Assembly (NCBI GenBank): GCA_001940645.1
Contig: MDVS01000012.1
Span: 1 to 64,000, forward strand
Length of the DNA: 64,000 bases
Reading direction: 5' to 3'
DNA from: Candidatus Heimdallarchaeota archaeon LC_3
GTDB lineage: Archaea > Asgardarchaeota > Heimdallarchaeia > Hodarchaeales > LC-3
The position numbers and the translations under genes were made by a program. The notes under the pieces were generated by a model. That model saw nothing but the letters and a program-made list of their open reading frames with translations, was not told the DNA's origin and made no database searches. Positions 1 to 8,796 of the stretch are shown piece by piece (the stretch's first letter is position 1; every line of letters begins with the position of its first letter).

Positions 1-1
1 T

Positions 2-514
2 TATTGGAGTGAACTATTTTTAATTGATGATCTAAGCTTCGTTCCAACAGTCAATATACAAAAGGAGTTAGAAGCTATGGTTCGAAAGTATTTTTACGAA
101 TTATCAGAAAAAAATGAATTATTGATAAGAATTGATTTGTTCTATTTTATTACAATGATTTCTCAGCTCTACTTCTCATTTAAGTTTACTATTCAAAAAA
201 CTCAGTTGTTAGATAACTCTTTATATCTAATCAATACAGAATTATTTGATATCATTCTCCAACCTTCATTTAATGAGGATATGTTTAAAAACACAAAATA
301 TAAAATTATTTTTTTTCATTTAATGGAATATTTTAACTGTATTACAAAAAAATTTATTCAAGAAATTGAATTTTTAAGTAAAAAAAGGAAGAATCTACTT
401 CAAAAAAGTTTAATAAAATTTCTCAGAAATAATTGGAGATTTATCACACATTTTGGGATGTCAGATTCAGTAATTGAACCAACATTATCCTTGGTTTATT
501 TAACTAACAACTAA
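2..514 (+). CDS. Unknown protein, 5' end cut by window edge
   Basis: The frame is open from base 2 to the stop at 514, so the ATG at 77 is probably internal and the gene begins before the window. The visible part is about 170 residues. It is rich in Phe, Tyr, Ile, Leu and Lys and looks mostly helical, with a hydrophobic stretch near residues 35-50 and a basic stretch around 110-125 (counted from base 2). I recognise no family motif, catalytic signature or signal peptide. The next gene on the same strand is 620 bases away, so it is not in an obvious operon. It could be the ligand-binding end of a helical regulator, but nothing seen proves that. Confidence 0.5.
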   Translation, partial: YWSELFLIDDLSFVPTVNIQKELEAMVRKYFYELSEKNELLIRIDLFYFITMISQLYFSFKFTIQKTQLLDNSLYLINTELFDIILQPSFNEDMFKNTKYKIIFFHLMEYFNCITKKFIQEIEFLSKKRKNLLQKSLIKFLRNNWRFITHFGMSDSVIEPTLSLVYLTNN

Positions 515-1133
515 TGAAAAACTTTCAACGATTAAAATGTTTTTCTTATTAAATCTTCGAATTTATTATATAATTCAGGCATCGAAGACTTTGAATCGTC
601 TTCTGGAATTGCATTCGATTTTAATTTTTTATTTTTTATAATATGAAACAATTCAGAAGCATTATTTGTTTTAGGACTATTTATATTAACAAAATTCTAG
701 TAAAATTTTTCAAATAATTCCACCAGGACCTTTATTGTTATAAAATATCATAATTACTATTTATCTTTTCTTTGATAGTAGTCCTCTAAATTATTCTATA
801 ATTCCCATTCCAAATTATATTTATTAACACACATTTAGATTTTATTCTATACGAAATAATGTTGACAATTCATGCTCTTTAAAACACATTTTTTATGTAA
901 TATTATAAGAAAAGTTATTAGCAATTCACAAAACGAATTTTCTTTGAAATTAGATGCATATCGATATTTTTTATTTTTAATAACAAGTATAGGAAAGATG
1001 AATTTATTAACTATTTATAATTAATTGAATTAAATATTTGTCATTAAAAATTTTTATATCAAAGTCTATTTCTAAACTAAGAATATAAGTTTTTAGTTGT
1101 TTAGCATTAATATTCACTTATATTGGTGAACAA
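515..1133. other. Intergenic stretch, no intact gene
   Basis: About 620 bases of very AT-rich DNA between the unknown gene and the first GTPase. No intact reading frame stands out. On the minus strand, pieces of plausible peptide occur in shifting frames (see the fragment at 532-696), which suggests a decayed gene. The promoter of the GTPase at 1134 should lie at the right end. The sequence GGTGA is five bases upstream of its ATG and is a good ribosome binding site. Confidence 0.5.
532..696 (-). pseudogene. Possible C-terminal remnant of a decayed gene
   Basis: On the minus strand a frame of 54 codons runs from just after a TAG (697-699) to a TAA (532-534). It has protein-like composition, charged and helical at the end (PELYNKFEDLIRKTF), but no start codon near its upstream end. 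Further upstream, other short protein-like pieces appear in different frames. This fits a gene broken by several frameshifts and stops. No family was recognised, and it could be chance in AT-rich DNA. Confidence 0.2.
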
Positions 1134-2018
1134 ATGAAAAAAATCATTATCATGGGTCTAGCTGAATCAGGAAAAACCACAATCGTCAGGGTTTCTGCTG
1201 AAGGTTACGTTCCAAAGAAAGATGACCCACTTAATGCTACAATTGGATATAAAAGAAAGATTTATACTATGTATGGAAGAAAGATTTCTCTTTTTGATTT
1301 AGGTGGTCAAAAATCTTTCCTAGAAAGATTCGTAGGGAGTTTAGCAAATTTTATTTTCACTAACGTTGCTGTAATGATCTATGTAGTGGATATAATAAAA
1401 GTTTCAGAGCTTTCTCTGTGCAAATATTATTTAGAGTTAGCAATTGAGAATTTAAGAAAATATTCCCCTAGCGCGCAAGCAGTCATTTTTTTACATAAAA
1501 TGGACTTAATTGATAAAAGTAAGGAAGATAGTCATATAAGAACAATGAAAGGATTTTTTATGCAAAGTAAATTAGAAAATGTAACTTTTTATGAAACCAG
1601 CGTTTTTGATAACTCAACGATCAATACTATGGAAAAAATCATAAGCAAATTAACAGATGAACCTAAATCTTATAATAACATAATTCATGAACATTGTTTA
1701 AAATTTCAAAAGCATTTACAAGAAATTCTATTATTGGATATTAATAATAAGGTAATTTATAATAGTTCTCATAAAGTAGATACAAACATTGAAAAGAAAA
1801 AAGAATTATCAAAAAATATTGAAGGACTTTACAATGATAGATCCTTATATTCATTATCTCATCTTGAAAATCAACTTTTTTTTACTTCTTATTTACCAGA
1901 TGGAAGTTTTTTATTGATATCCTATTCACTTGAAAAAATGGAAATCCCTGGTGGTGAATATCTATCAATAATATCAGGTTCAATAAAATTATTAAATGAT
2001 TTAATAAATTTTAAATAA
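1134..2018 (+). CDS. Rag/Gtr-like small GTPase with C-terminal roadblock-like domain
   Basis: This is a small GTP-binding protein of the Rag/Gtr type. The motifs are clear: P-loop GLAESGKTT near residue 8, the switch I threonine in NATIGYKRK, DLGGQ in switch II near residue 56, HKMDL as the G4 motif near 121, and ETSVFD as G5 near 152. The last ~115 residues form a separate alpha/beta region, matching the C-terminal roadblock-like dimerisation domain of Rag GTPases in size and place. There is no signal or membrane segment, so it is cytosolic. GGTGA lies five bases before the ATG. The gene is followed after 41 bases by a longin-like gene, and the same pairing recurs inverted at 7142-9720. In eukaryotes Rag proteins act as heterodimers on membranes; whether this one pairs with the GTPase at 8821-9720 is inference. 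Confidence 0.9.
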   Translation: MKKIIIMGLAESGKTTIVRVSAEGYVPKKDDPLNATIGYKRKIYTMYGRKISLFDLGGQKSFLERFVGSLANFIFTNVAVMIYVVDIIKVSELSLCKYYLELAIENLRKYSPSAQAVIFLHKMDLIDKSKEDSHIRTMKGFFMQSKLENVTFYETSVFDNSTINTMEKIISKLTDEPKSYNNIIHEHCLKFQKHLQEILLLDINNKVIYNSSHKVDTNIEKKKELSKNIEGLYNDRSLYSLSHLENQLFFTSYLPDGSFLLISYSLEKMEIPGGEYLSIISGSIKLLNDLINFK

Positions 2019-2059
2019 ATTGCATATCAAAAAATAAAATAACTCCGGTTAACAATACA

Positions 2060-2788
2060 ATGGTTATTACTGCAATATTAATTTTACATTCAGAATCTGG
2101 AATTAATTTATTTTCCCAAAAATTAAAGAATCTCCAAGAAGATCTTTTTTCTGCTTTTTTATCTGCTTTAAAAGGATTTTTTAACACTCTTTCTCTTGGT
2201 GGGTTATCATCTTTTACTACTGAGGATTATGTTGTTTTTCTTGTCTCGAAAAAAAATATATTAACGAGTGTTATTGTGGAAAAAAAAGATTATTCAGAAA
2301 AATACTTTTCGTTAGCTTTTAATATTTCAAATTCTTTCCTAAATAAATTTAAAAAGACATTAGAAAGACCGAATGGTATTTTTAATTTATCTGCTGTGAA
2401 ATCTGGATTTGATCCATTATTAAATGAAATTTTAGAAGAATTTCAAATAAACCGTGATCACAAGCCAAGCGAGGAAATAATCCGTCTTTATGTAATGGAG
2501 ACTACTGGCAAGTTGAAAAAAGTTCTGTTTACAGGTATTGATCAATTGTTTTTAATTCCTCTATTAATTGTAGTGAATTTTATAACGAAAAAAATTTTTG
2601 TACTTGAAAATGATCAGAATACCTCTGGCAGATCATTATTTTATGCTAATAGAGAATTAACTAACTTAAACCAGAGAGAATTTAAATTAGAATTTGAAAT
2701 TATCAATATTTCTACACCTTGGGGTTGTGAACAAATTATTTATCAAGTAAATTCCATATTTCAAGATTCTAGATTATTAAAATCATGA
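2060..2788 (+). CDS. Longin-like domain protein, partner of the Rag-like GTPase
   Basis: A 242-residue protein with no signal peptide. The N-terminal ~110 residues (ILILHSESGINLFSQK..., then an amphipathic helix with FSAFLSALKGFF and GGLSSFTTEDY) have the beta-helix-beta pattern of longin/roadblock-type small domains found on GTPase regulators. A second alpha/beta region (about 150-240) contains VVNFITKKIFVLEND and NLNQREF. It is clearly paralogous to the proteins at 7142-7873 and 8059-8772 along its full length. Gene order (GTPase then longin-like, 41-base gap) suggests the two are co-expressed and may interact. The longin assignment rests on pattern and context, since no catalytic motif can confirm it. 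Confidence 0.75.
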   Translation: MVITAILILHSESGINLFSQKLKNLQEDLFSAFLSALKGFFNTLSLGGLSSFTTEDYVVFLVSKKNILTSVIVEKKDYSEKYFSLAFNISNSFLNKFKKTLERPNGIFNLSAVKSGFDPLLNEILEEFQINRDHKPSEEIIRLYVMETTGKLKKVLFTGIDQLFLIPLLIVVNFITKKIFVLENDQNTSGRSLFYANRELTNLNQREFKLEFEIINISTPWGCEQIIYQVNSIFQDSRLLKS

Positions 2789-2803
2789 ACCTATTGATAT
2801 TCT

Positions 2804-3202
2804 TTAATTATTAGTAAGAGGTTGATTGATTTCGATCAAATTCCCATCGGGATCACGAAAGTGTGCAGTTTTGACAGACCAATTTTTTCTATTAACTGGT
2901 GGAACGACGAATTCAATTCCTTTGTTCTTTAGGTTATTATAAACATCATCAACACTTTCAACTGCTAAAATAATAACAAATTGATCATTAGAAACATTTC
3001 CAGCTTCTTTAACTTCATTTATTTCATTTATCATGAATTTTTTATCATAAATAGATAATTTTGCATCTTTTGTTTCGAACTCTTCATAAACACCATCTTT
3101 TTCATCAAATCTGGGTTTTAACTCAAGAATTTCACTATAAAATTTCCACATTTCTTTATATTTATTTGTTAACAATCTTAAATAGTTCATTTTTGCATCC
3201 AT
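2804..3202 (-). CDS. VOC superfamily (glyoxalase/bleomycin-resistance-like) protein
   Basis: A 132-residue single-module VOC protein. The N-terminal half has the usual strand plus WKFYSEILEL helix, and the C-terminal half has the hallmark VDDVYNNLKNKGIEF followed by HFRDPDGNLIEI. The Glu of NLIEI and nearby His are typical metal or substrate ligands. The family includes glyoxalase I, ring-cleaving dioxygenases and antibiotic-binding proteins, so the substrate cannot be told. Met5 is an alternative start. It is convergent with the longin-like gene at 2060-2788 (15 bases between stops) and seems to be a single transcription unit. Confidence 0.85.
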   Translation of the reverse strand: MDAKMNYLRLLTNKYKEMWKFYSEILELKPRFDEKDGVYEEFETKDAKLSIYDKKFMINEINEVKEAGNVSNDQFVIILAVESVDDVYNNLKNKGIEFVVPPVNRKNWSVKTAHFRDPDGNLIEINQPLTNN

Positions 3203-3345
3203 TAGTTTTTCATCCCAATATTTGTCTTTAAAGAATCATTAATGGTAGATTCGATTTAAATATAGCTTCAATGATAAACTTATGGAATACAACAAAAATT
3301 TCACGAATTATATACATAAGAAACATATAATATTTATTAAGTTAA

Positions 3346-3495
3346 TTAGGAATTATTCTTAATTTTCAATAAGGTTTCGCTATTTAATCTCATATTAGAA
3401 TACGTAGGATATGTTCCAAGAGAAAATAATATAAAAATCACTAATACTAATTTTTTCTTTGTTTTTAAGATCATTTTCAATTTATTATTTTTCAT
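3346..3495 (-). CDS. Small hydrophobic peptide with LGTYPTYSN motif (copy 1)
   Basis: A 49-codon frame. The protein has a lysine-rich start (about residues 3-15), a hydrophobic core (LVLVIFILFSL), then LGTYPTYSN and a short polar tail ending KIKNNS. This is the shape of a signal peptide or a single membrane anchor with a very short mature part. The neighbouring frame at 3756-3926 encodes the same layout with an identical LGTYPTYSN followed by a tail ending KIKKSD, although the DNA differs. Conservation of protein over DNA argues that both are real genes. GAGGTTGGA lies about 6 to 14 bases upstream of the start. No known family is recognised. It has no cysteine, so it is not a lipoprotein. Confidence 0.55.
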   Translation of the reverse strand: MKNNKLKMILKTKKKLVLVIFILFSLGTYPTYSNMRLNSETLLKIKNNS

Positions 3496-3755
3496 TACAT
3501 TCCAACCTCAGACAAAATATAGAAAGAAAAAATTAAGAATTTTCTCTATATTTTTATTTACTAAACCTAAACCAACAATATATCTCCTATAATAAAATCT
3601 CAGTTTTTACAATGACTTTAAGTTTTATTTTAGTAAATTTACTTTCCTATTTCTTCAAAAATGATTAAAAAAAAAATTAAATACGTGTGGTTATTTCTTA
3701 AACTTGATATCAAGTAGTTGAAAATGAAATTTGAAAGATAATTTAACTTGATTAT

Positions 3756-3926
3756 TCAATCTGACTTTTTTATCTTTGTTATTAAATCACTGTTGTATTT
3801 ACTATTTGAATAAGTAGGATACGTCCCCAAAATTAGGAGTAAAAAGAATAATAGAGTAAAATTTTTCCTCAATTTCGAAAATAGTTTACTATTAATCATT
3901 TCGTTTATTCTTCCAGATTTCATCAT
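3756..3926 (-). CDS. Small hydrophobic peptide with LGTYPTYSN motif (copy 2)
   Basis: A 56-codon frame starting at tandem ATG codons. A basic N-terminal region (KLFSKLRKN) is followed by a hydrophobic core (FTLLFFLLLI), then LGTYPTYSN and a tail ending ITKIKKSD. It is a divergent paralogue of the frame at 3346-3495: same order, same nine-residue motif, similar Lys-rich tail, with about 260 bases between them. The pair could be secreted peptides or small membrane proteins. Position, strand and motif are seen; function is unknown. Confidence 0.55.
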   Translation of the reverse strand: MMKSGRINEMINSKLFSKLRKNFTLLFFLLLILGTYPTYSNSKYNSDLITKIKKSD

Positions 3927-4118
3927 TTTTATATTATTTGATATAGGAAATTGATAAAATAAATATTCATGTTTTTTGTCTGATAAACAGGTTTTTGATA
4001 CGAATTTTAATAAAAATTAAATCTCTATATTACAAAAGATAAAATTTTTTATTATCTTAAAACCAGGCTTGTTTAGATAATATTTTCATGACTATTTAAA
4101 TGGGTTCAACCGACAAAA

Positions 4119-4127
4119 GTTATAAAT
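4119..4127 (+). promoter_or_regulatory. TATA-like promoter of the Tex-like gene
   Basis: GTTATAAAT, centred about 34 bases before the ATG at 4157 and preceded by the A-rich CGACAAAA that fits a BRE. This spacing fits an archaeal promoter with a very short leader. Confidence 0.4.
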
Positions 4128-4156
4128 TCGGTTTAAAAATTAGGAAATGATATTAA

Positions 4157-6529
4157 ATGGATTTTAACTTTTTATTTTCACCTGATACGATTATAACCTC
4201 TATTTCAACAAATTTAAATATTTCTTCTCAACAGATCGGAGCTACTATCAAACTTCTAGAAGAGGATAATAGTATTCCCTTTATTGCCAGATATAGAAAG
4301 GATATTACAAATAATCTTAATGAAATTCAGCTTCGTGATATTAAACATGAATGGGATTACTTGAATTCTCTTAATGATTTAAAAAAACATGTCTATGGTA
4401 GTATTGATGAACAAAAAAAACTTACTCCACTTTTAATTGATCAACTTATACGAGCAAAAGCTATTTCAGAAGTAAATGATCTCTATGCTCCATTTAAAAG
4501 AGTCAGGAAGACCAAAGCAGACATAGCAAAGGAAAATGGCTTAGGACCTTTAGCAGAAAAAATCATTAATCTTGATACTACTCCTTTAGAAGAATTAGTC
4601 GCTCCTTTTTTAACTTCTAAAATACTGGATGAATCATCTGCTTTACAAGGGGCTGTTGAAATATTATCTGATCAAATTGGTCATGATATGGACATAAAAA
4701 ATAATGTTCGGGAAGTTATAAGGGAAACAGGGGTTATTCAAGTTAAAATAAGTGAAGGAATTTCTCCTACAGATGAAAAAGCACAAGTATATAAAGATTA
4801 TTTTGATTATCAAGAAGAAATAAAAACAATTGCTTCTCATAGAATACTAGCTATTAACAGAGCAATAAAAGAGGGTATTTTAGATAAGAGGATTGATACT
4901 GATTCTAGAGAAGATATAATAAATAATTTAAAGAAAAATTTTATCCCTGAAAATGAAACATCCAAGGATTTACCAGAATCTACTACCTATGTGTCTAAAA
5001 GTATAAGTCATGCATATACTAGGTATCTAGCTCCATCTGCCAAAGCTGGACTTTGGTTGGAAGCTAGAGAAGATGCTTTCAAGCATGCAATAGCTATTTT
5101 TGCTAAAAATGTGGAAAATTTATTATTAACTCCACCAATCAAAGGACATACAATTTTGGGACTCGATCCTGCTTATAGAACTGGATGTAAGACAGCTATT
5201 GTAAATTCTCGAGGAAAATTAATTAATACTGATGTACTGTATCTCCATGACAATAATTCTGAAAAGAAAAATAAAGATACTTCGAAATTAAATCAACTTA
5301 TCTCAGAAAATGGAATATCACTAATAGTAATAGGAGATGGAACTGCATCTCGAGAGACTGAAGAAATAGTAGTTTCATCAACAGCTAGACAAAAAGCCAA
5401 TATTCCTTATTTAATTGTATCAGAAGCAGGAGCTTCAGTTTATTCTGCCAGTAAACTAGCAGCAGAAGAATTTCCAGATTTAGATGTTTCCTTAAGAGGA
5501 ACAATTTCTATTTGTAGAAGAGTTCAAGATCCTTTAGCAGAACTGGTTAAAATAGATCCTAAATCCATCGGTGTAGGGCAATATCAACATGACATTCCAC
5601 AAAAAGGACTTGAATCTACTCTCACAGAAGTGGTAGAATCGGTAGTGAATCGTGTAGGAGTTGATATTAATCATGCTTCTCCTGCATTACTCTCTTACAT
5701 TTCTGGAATCTCCAAAACTCAAGCACAAGTTATTTATGACCATGTTCAAAAAGAAAAACTTAAATCTAGAGAAGAAATTAGCAAAATTAAGGGAATAGGT
5801 CCTAAAACGTTTGAACAAGCAGCGGGGTTTTTAAGAATCATTGATGAACCATTAAATCCCCTAGATAGTACAGGAATACATCCAGAATCATATGATATCG
5901 CCTTGTTATTGTTAAACTATCTGAATTTTTCTCTAACTGATATTTTGATTCCAGAAAAGCGTAACACTCTAAATAATTTGCTAGATAATCTAGATCGCAA
6001 AAAATTCCTATTATCACAATCTCAGAAAGCAGGGGATTATACATTAAATGATGTGATTAATGCACTTAAATCGCCATTTAGAGATCCTCGTGAAGATTTA
6101 CAAGCCCCAATTCTTAGAACAAATCTTGTGGACATGGATTCTCTTGAAGAGGGAATGGAACTTTCAGGAACAGTCAAGAATGTTACGTCATTTGGCGCAT
6201 TTATTGATATAGGTATCAAAATTAATGGTTTGGTCCATGTGAGTGAATTAGCGAATCGTTTTGTTGATAATCCTTTTGAAATTGTTAAACCTGGTGAACG
6301 AGTAAAAGTAAAAATAATTTCAATTGAAAAAGAAAGAAATAGAATAGGGTTATCTATGAAACAAACCGAAGAAGCAATGAAAAATAAACAGGAAGGCTTT
6401 TCGAAGAAAAAAGGTCGGAACGTCACTCGTGATGTTGTTAAACAGAGTCAGGTTCCAACAAAGGGTAAGTTTTCTCTGAACGATTTAAAACTCTCCATGG
6501 ATAGTAATTATAACAAAAAAAAGAGATAA
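4157..6529 (+). CDS. tex: Tex/Spt6-like RNA-binding transcription accessory protein
   Basis: A 790-residue protein with the full Tex architecture. The N-terminal helical region (1-320) includes IPFIARYRKD, a family hallmark. A YqgF/RuvC-like fold begins at about 331 (ILGLDPAYRTGCKTAIVN) and contains VIGDGTASRETE. It is followed by helix-hairpin-helix motifs (GISKTQAQVIYDHV at about 517 and KIKGIGPKTFEQAAGF at about 546) and a C-terminal S1 domain (GTVKNVTSFGAFIDIG to about 735). The tail is lysine-rich. The family binds nucleic acid and affects transcription; eukaryotic Spt6 shares this core. Length is normal for Tex. It stands alone behind its own promoter. Confidence 0.95.
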   Translation: MDFNFLFSPDTIITSISTNLNISSQQIGATIKLLEEDNSIPFIARYRKDITNNLNEIQLRDIKHEWDYLNSLNDLKKHVYGSIDEQKKLTPLLIDQLIRAKAISEVNDLYAPFKRVRKTKADIAKENGLGPLAEKIINLDTTPLEELVAPFLTSKILDESSALQGAVEILSDQIGHDMDIKNNVREVIRETGVIQVKISEGISPTDEKAQVYKDYFDYQEEIKTIASHRILAINRAIKEGILDKRIDTDSREDIINNLKKNFIPENETSKDLPESTTYVSKSISHAYTRYLAPSAKAGLWLEAREDAFKHAIAIFAKNVENLLLTPPIKGHTILGLDPAYRTGCKTAIVNSRGKLINTDVLYLHDNNSEKKNKDTSKLNQLISENGISLIVIGDGTASRETEEIVVSSTARQKANIPYLIVSEAGASVYSASKLAAEEFPDLDVSLRGTISICRRVQDPLAELVKIDPKSIGVGQYQHDIPQKGLESTLTEVVESVVNRVGVDINHASPALLSYISGISKTQAQVIYDHVQKEKLKSREEISKIKGIGPKTFEQAAGFLRIIDEPLNPLDSTGIHPESYDIALLLLNYLNFSLTDILIPEKRNTLNNLLDNLDRKKFLLSQSQKAGDYTLNDVINALKSPFRDPREDLQAPILRTNLVDMDSLEEGMELSGTVKNVTSFGAFIDIGIKINGLVHVSELANRFVDNPFEIVKPGERVKVKIISIEKERNRIGLSMKQTEEAMKNKQEGFSKKKGRNVTRDVVKQSQVPTKGKFSLNDLKLSMDSNYNKKKR

Positions 6530-6659
6530 ACGATTTAAAAAAAGACAAGTCATTTCTGATAGATATATAAATCTAATAGATTTATTGTTAATTACTCCAT
6601 TAGCTTTTTTTATATATTCATTATTTTTTTTAACTTTTAAAGGATTGGTAAATATTTTT

Positions 6660-7133
6660 ATGTCTTCTGAATTGAATTTAAATGAAGGAGAATCAGTAAA
6701 ATTTTTAGAAGGTGAATCTCTCAAAACAAGCTTGATGTTACTTCCTTTTTATGCAACTGAAGAAGTTTCAATAATGGTCCCGTACTTAGGAAGAGGTCAA
6801 ATACTAAATTCTATTATTAACATCCCAAATACGATTGAAGTGAACATTTATACGAGGGATAGAAAAGGATATCTTCCAAGTATTAAAAATGAGGCCGATC
6901 CAACACTGAATATTCTTAAAGAGAAAAAAAATATTAAAATTTTTATTGATAACAAGATTCACGCTAAAATTTGGAAAATTGATAATAAAATAGTAGTGGT
7001 TCATTCAATGAATGGTACATTTCATTCTGAAAACCACAATTTCGAAGCAGGAATATTAACAAACGATATCAAAGTCATTTCTGATATCAGTAAATATTTC
7101 TCAAAAGTAAGAAAGCAAGCTTCTATTTTATAA
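6660..7133 (+). CDS. PLD-like domain protein, single HKD-type half
   Basis: A 157-residue protein from the ATG at 6660; a TTG at 6585 would add 25 hydrophobic residues but has poorer support. The C-terminal half carries IHAKIWKIDNKIVVVHS followed by NGTFHSENHNFEAG, which matches the phospholipase D pattern HxK(x)4D and the following S/T-N-E strand. Only one such motif is present, so an active enzyme would need a dimer, as in Nuc-type nucleases; it could also be a non-catalytic DNA-binding PLD fold. It ends eight bases before the convergent longin-like gene. Confidence 0.65.
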   Translation: MSSELNLNEGESVKFLEGESLKTSLMLLPFYATEEVSIMVPYLGRGQILNSIINIPNTIEVNIYTRDRKGYLPSIKNEADPTLNILKEKKNIKIFIDNKIHAKIWKIDNKIVVVHSMNGTFHSENHNFEAGILTNDIKVISDISKYFSKVRKQASIL

Positions 7134-7141
7134 AGGGAATC

Positions 7142-7873
7142 CTAAATTTCTATTGCTCTTCCTGTTAATACATCACTGAATTCATTTATTAATCTTTCAC
7201 AATCCCAAGGACCGGAAGTATTCTTGATTTTTAACATAGATTTATATTCTCTTTGATTAACATTTGATGCAAACTTATTGGCATTAAAAACGATCTTTCT
7301 AGAAATTGTTTCATCATTTTCTAGGACAAAAATTTCGTTAGTTATTAAATTGACAACCACAAATATTGGTAACGTATATAAGTGATCAATACTTATGAAT
7401 CCAAACTGTTTTCCAAACCCTCTGTTATCTATTTGATAAAATTTAATTAAATCCTTTTTCCCATCGATTTTTGAATTAAAATTTCTTAAGATTTCATCCA
7501 AATTATTATCAAAATTAATATAGTCTGTACGGATTAATGGTGCTGTACTGTCCACAATAGATTTATATTCGTCATAAAAGGACTCAGAAACCTCATTCCC
7601 TAATAAATAATACTTTTCTGATTTTTTTTGTTTATCTACAATAATACTTGTAAGCAAATTATGAATTGAAATTAAATATACAATATAATTGTCTGAAGCA
7701 AATGAGGATAATCCACCAAGTGTAAAACTGCTAAAAAAACTTTTTAATGCAGACAAAAACGCAGAAAAGAGATCTTCATCGAATTTAGTGTTTTTTCTAG
7801 AAAATAATAATGTTCCAGAGTCTGATTTAAATACAAAAACAGCAATTATGTCATTCTCTGTCCTTCTATTCAT
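7142..7873 (-). CDS. Longin-like domain protein (paralogue 2)
   Basis: A 243-residue paralogue of the proteins at 2060-2788 and 8059-8772. Conserved blocks are the first strand AVFVFKSDSGTLLFSRK, the helix EDLFSAFLSALKSFF, LGGLSSFASDNY, and in the second half VVNLITNEIFVLEND and NVNQREYKS followed by GPWDCERLI. It has no signal or membrane segment. It lies downstream of the closely related gene at 8059-8772 with a 185-base gap and may have its own promoter. It probably acts beside the GTPase at 8821-9720. Confidence 0.7.
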   Translation of the reverse strand: MNRRTENDIIAVFVFKSDSGTLLFSRKNTKFDEDLFSAFLSALKSFFSSFTLGGLSSFASDNYIVYLISIHNLLTSIIVDKQKKSEKYYLLGNEVSESFYDEYKSIVDSTAPLIRTDYINFDNNLDEILRNFNSKIDGKKDLIKFYQIDNRGFGKQFGFISIDHLYTLPIFVVVNLITNEIFVLENDETISRKIVFNANKFASNVNQREYKSMLKIKNTSGPWDCERLINEFSDVLTGRAIEI

Positions 7874-8058
7874 GATTAAATCATTTATAAAGAGATACTA
7901 AATTTAATTTACTAATATATATTACACATAGGTATTAAATACATTATTGATACTTACCTTTTAAGAAACGTTTGTTCAGGTAAATATATTCTAATCAAGT
8001 AGGTTTTAACTAACAATAAAAAGAGAAATTTAAAGAATTATTTGAGAATTTTATAGAT

Positions 8059-8772
8059 TTATAATTTAATATTTTCTCCAGATAAAAGATTATTAAACTG
8101 ATCAATTAAACGTTCTATGTCCCATGGTTCAGATATATTGCGAATTTCAAATTCAGAACGGAATTCTCTTTGGTTTAAATTTGTCGCAAATTTATTAGCA
8201 AAGAACAGGATGCGATTTGATACATTTTCATCATTTTCCATAATATATATTTGCTTGGTTATTAAATTTACTGCTACAAATACTGGAAGGGTAATTAGTT
8301 GATCAGAATTACTAAATACAAATGGTTTGGATTCACCATTTGACTTTATTTCAAATAATCTGATAATTTTCTTTTGTAATTCAGTTTTATAATCAAAAAT
8401 TTCAATTATTTCATCAAGGGTCTGATCAAATTGAATTTTATCTGAGGGGATAATTGGATTCGAACTGTCGACAATATCGTTATAATCCTGATAAAAGCCA
8501 TCAGCAATTTGAAAAGCTAAAGAAAAATATTTTTCTGAAGCTAATTTTTTTTCTATTAAAATAGAAGTTAAAACGTTATGTGTGGATGCAAGATATACAA
8601 TATAATCTTCAGAAGCGAAAGATGATAGCCCACCCAAAGCAAAATCACTGAAAAAACTCTTTAAAGCTGATAAAAAAGCTGAAAACATATCTTCTTGGAC
8701 ATCTTTTGTTTTTCTTGAATACAATGTAGATCCAGAATCCGATTTAAAGATAAATATTGCAGCAATGTCCAT
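8059..8772 (-). CDS. Longin-like domain protein (paralogue 3), next to GTPase
   Basis: A 237-residue paralogue of the other two longin-like proteins and, by eye, very similar to both. It shares AIFIFKSDSGSTLYSRK, EDMFSAFLSALKSFF, LGGLSSFASEDY, VNLITKQIYIMEND, NLNQREFRSEFEI and the closing PWDIERLIDQFN. The gene starts 48 bases after the stop of the Rag-like GTPase at 8821-9720, the same GTPase-then-longin order as at 1134-2788. A TATA-like element lies in that gap, so it may also be transcribed separately. Confidence 0.75.
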   Translation of the reverse strand: MDIAAIFIFKSDSGSTLYSRKTKDVQEDMFSAFLSALKSFFSDFALGGLSSFASEDYIVYLASTHNVLTSILIEKKLASEKYFSLAFQIADGFYQDYNDIVDSSNPIIPSDKIQFDQTLDEIIEIFDYKTELQKKIIRLFEIKSNGESKPFVFSNSDQLITLPVFVAVNLITKQIYIMENDENVSNRILFFANKFATNLNQREFRSEFEIRNISEPWDIERLIDQFNNLLSGENIKL

Positions 8773-8796
8773 ACGGTTATCTACTCAGCAATTTAA

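Larger units (their letters stand above)
3203..4156. other. Intergenic region holding two small peptide genes
   Basis: About 950 bases that contain no long reading frame. On the minus strand there are two short paralogous frames (3346-3495 and 3756-3926), described separately. The right end carries the TATA-like promoter of the Tex-like gene. The rest is AT-rich with nothing I can identify. Confidence 0.6.

Noticed and set aside
6037..6426. 129-codon open frame on the strand opposite the Tex-like gene
   Set aside because: Entirely antisense to a conserved S1/HhH coding region; composition is typical of a shadow frame.
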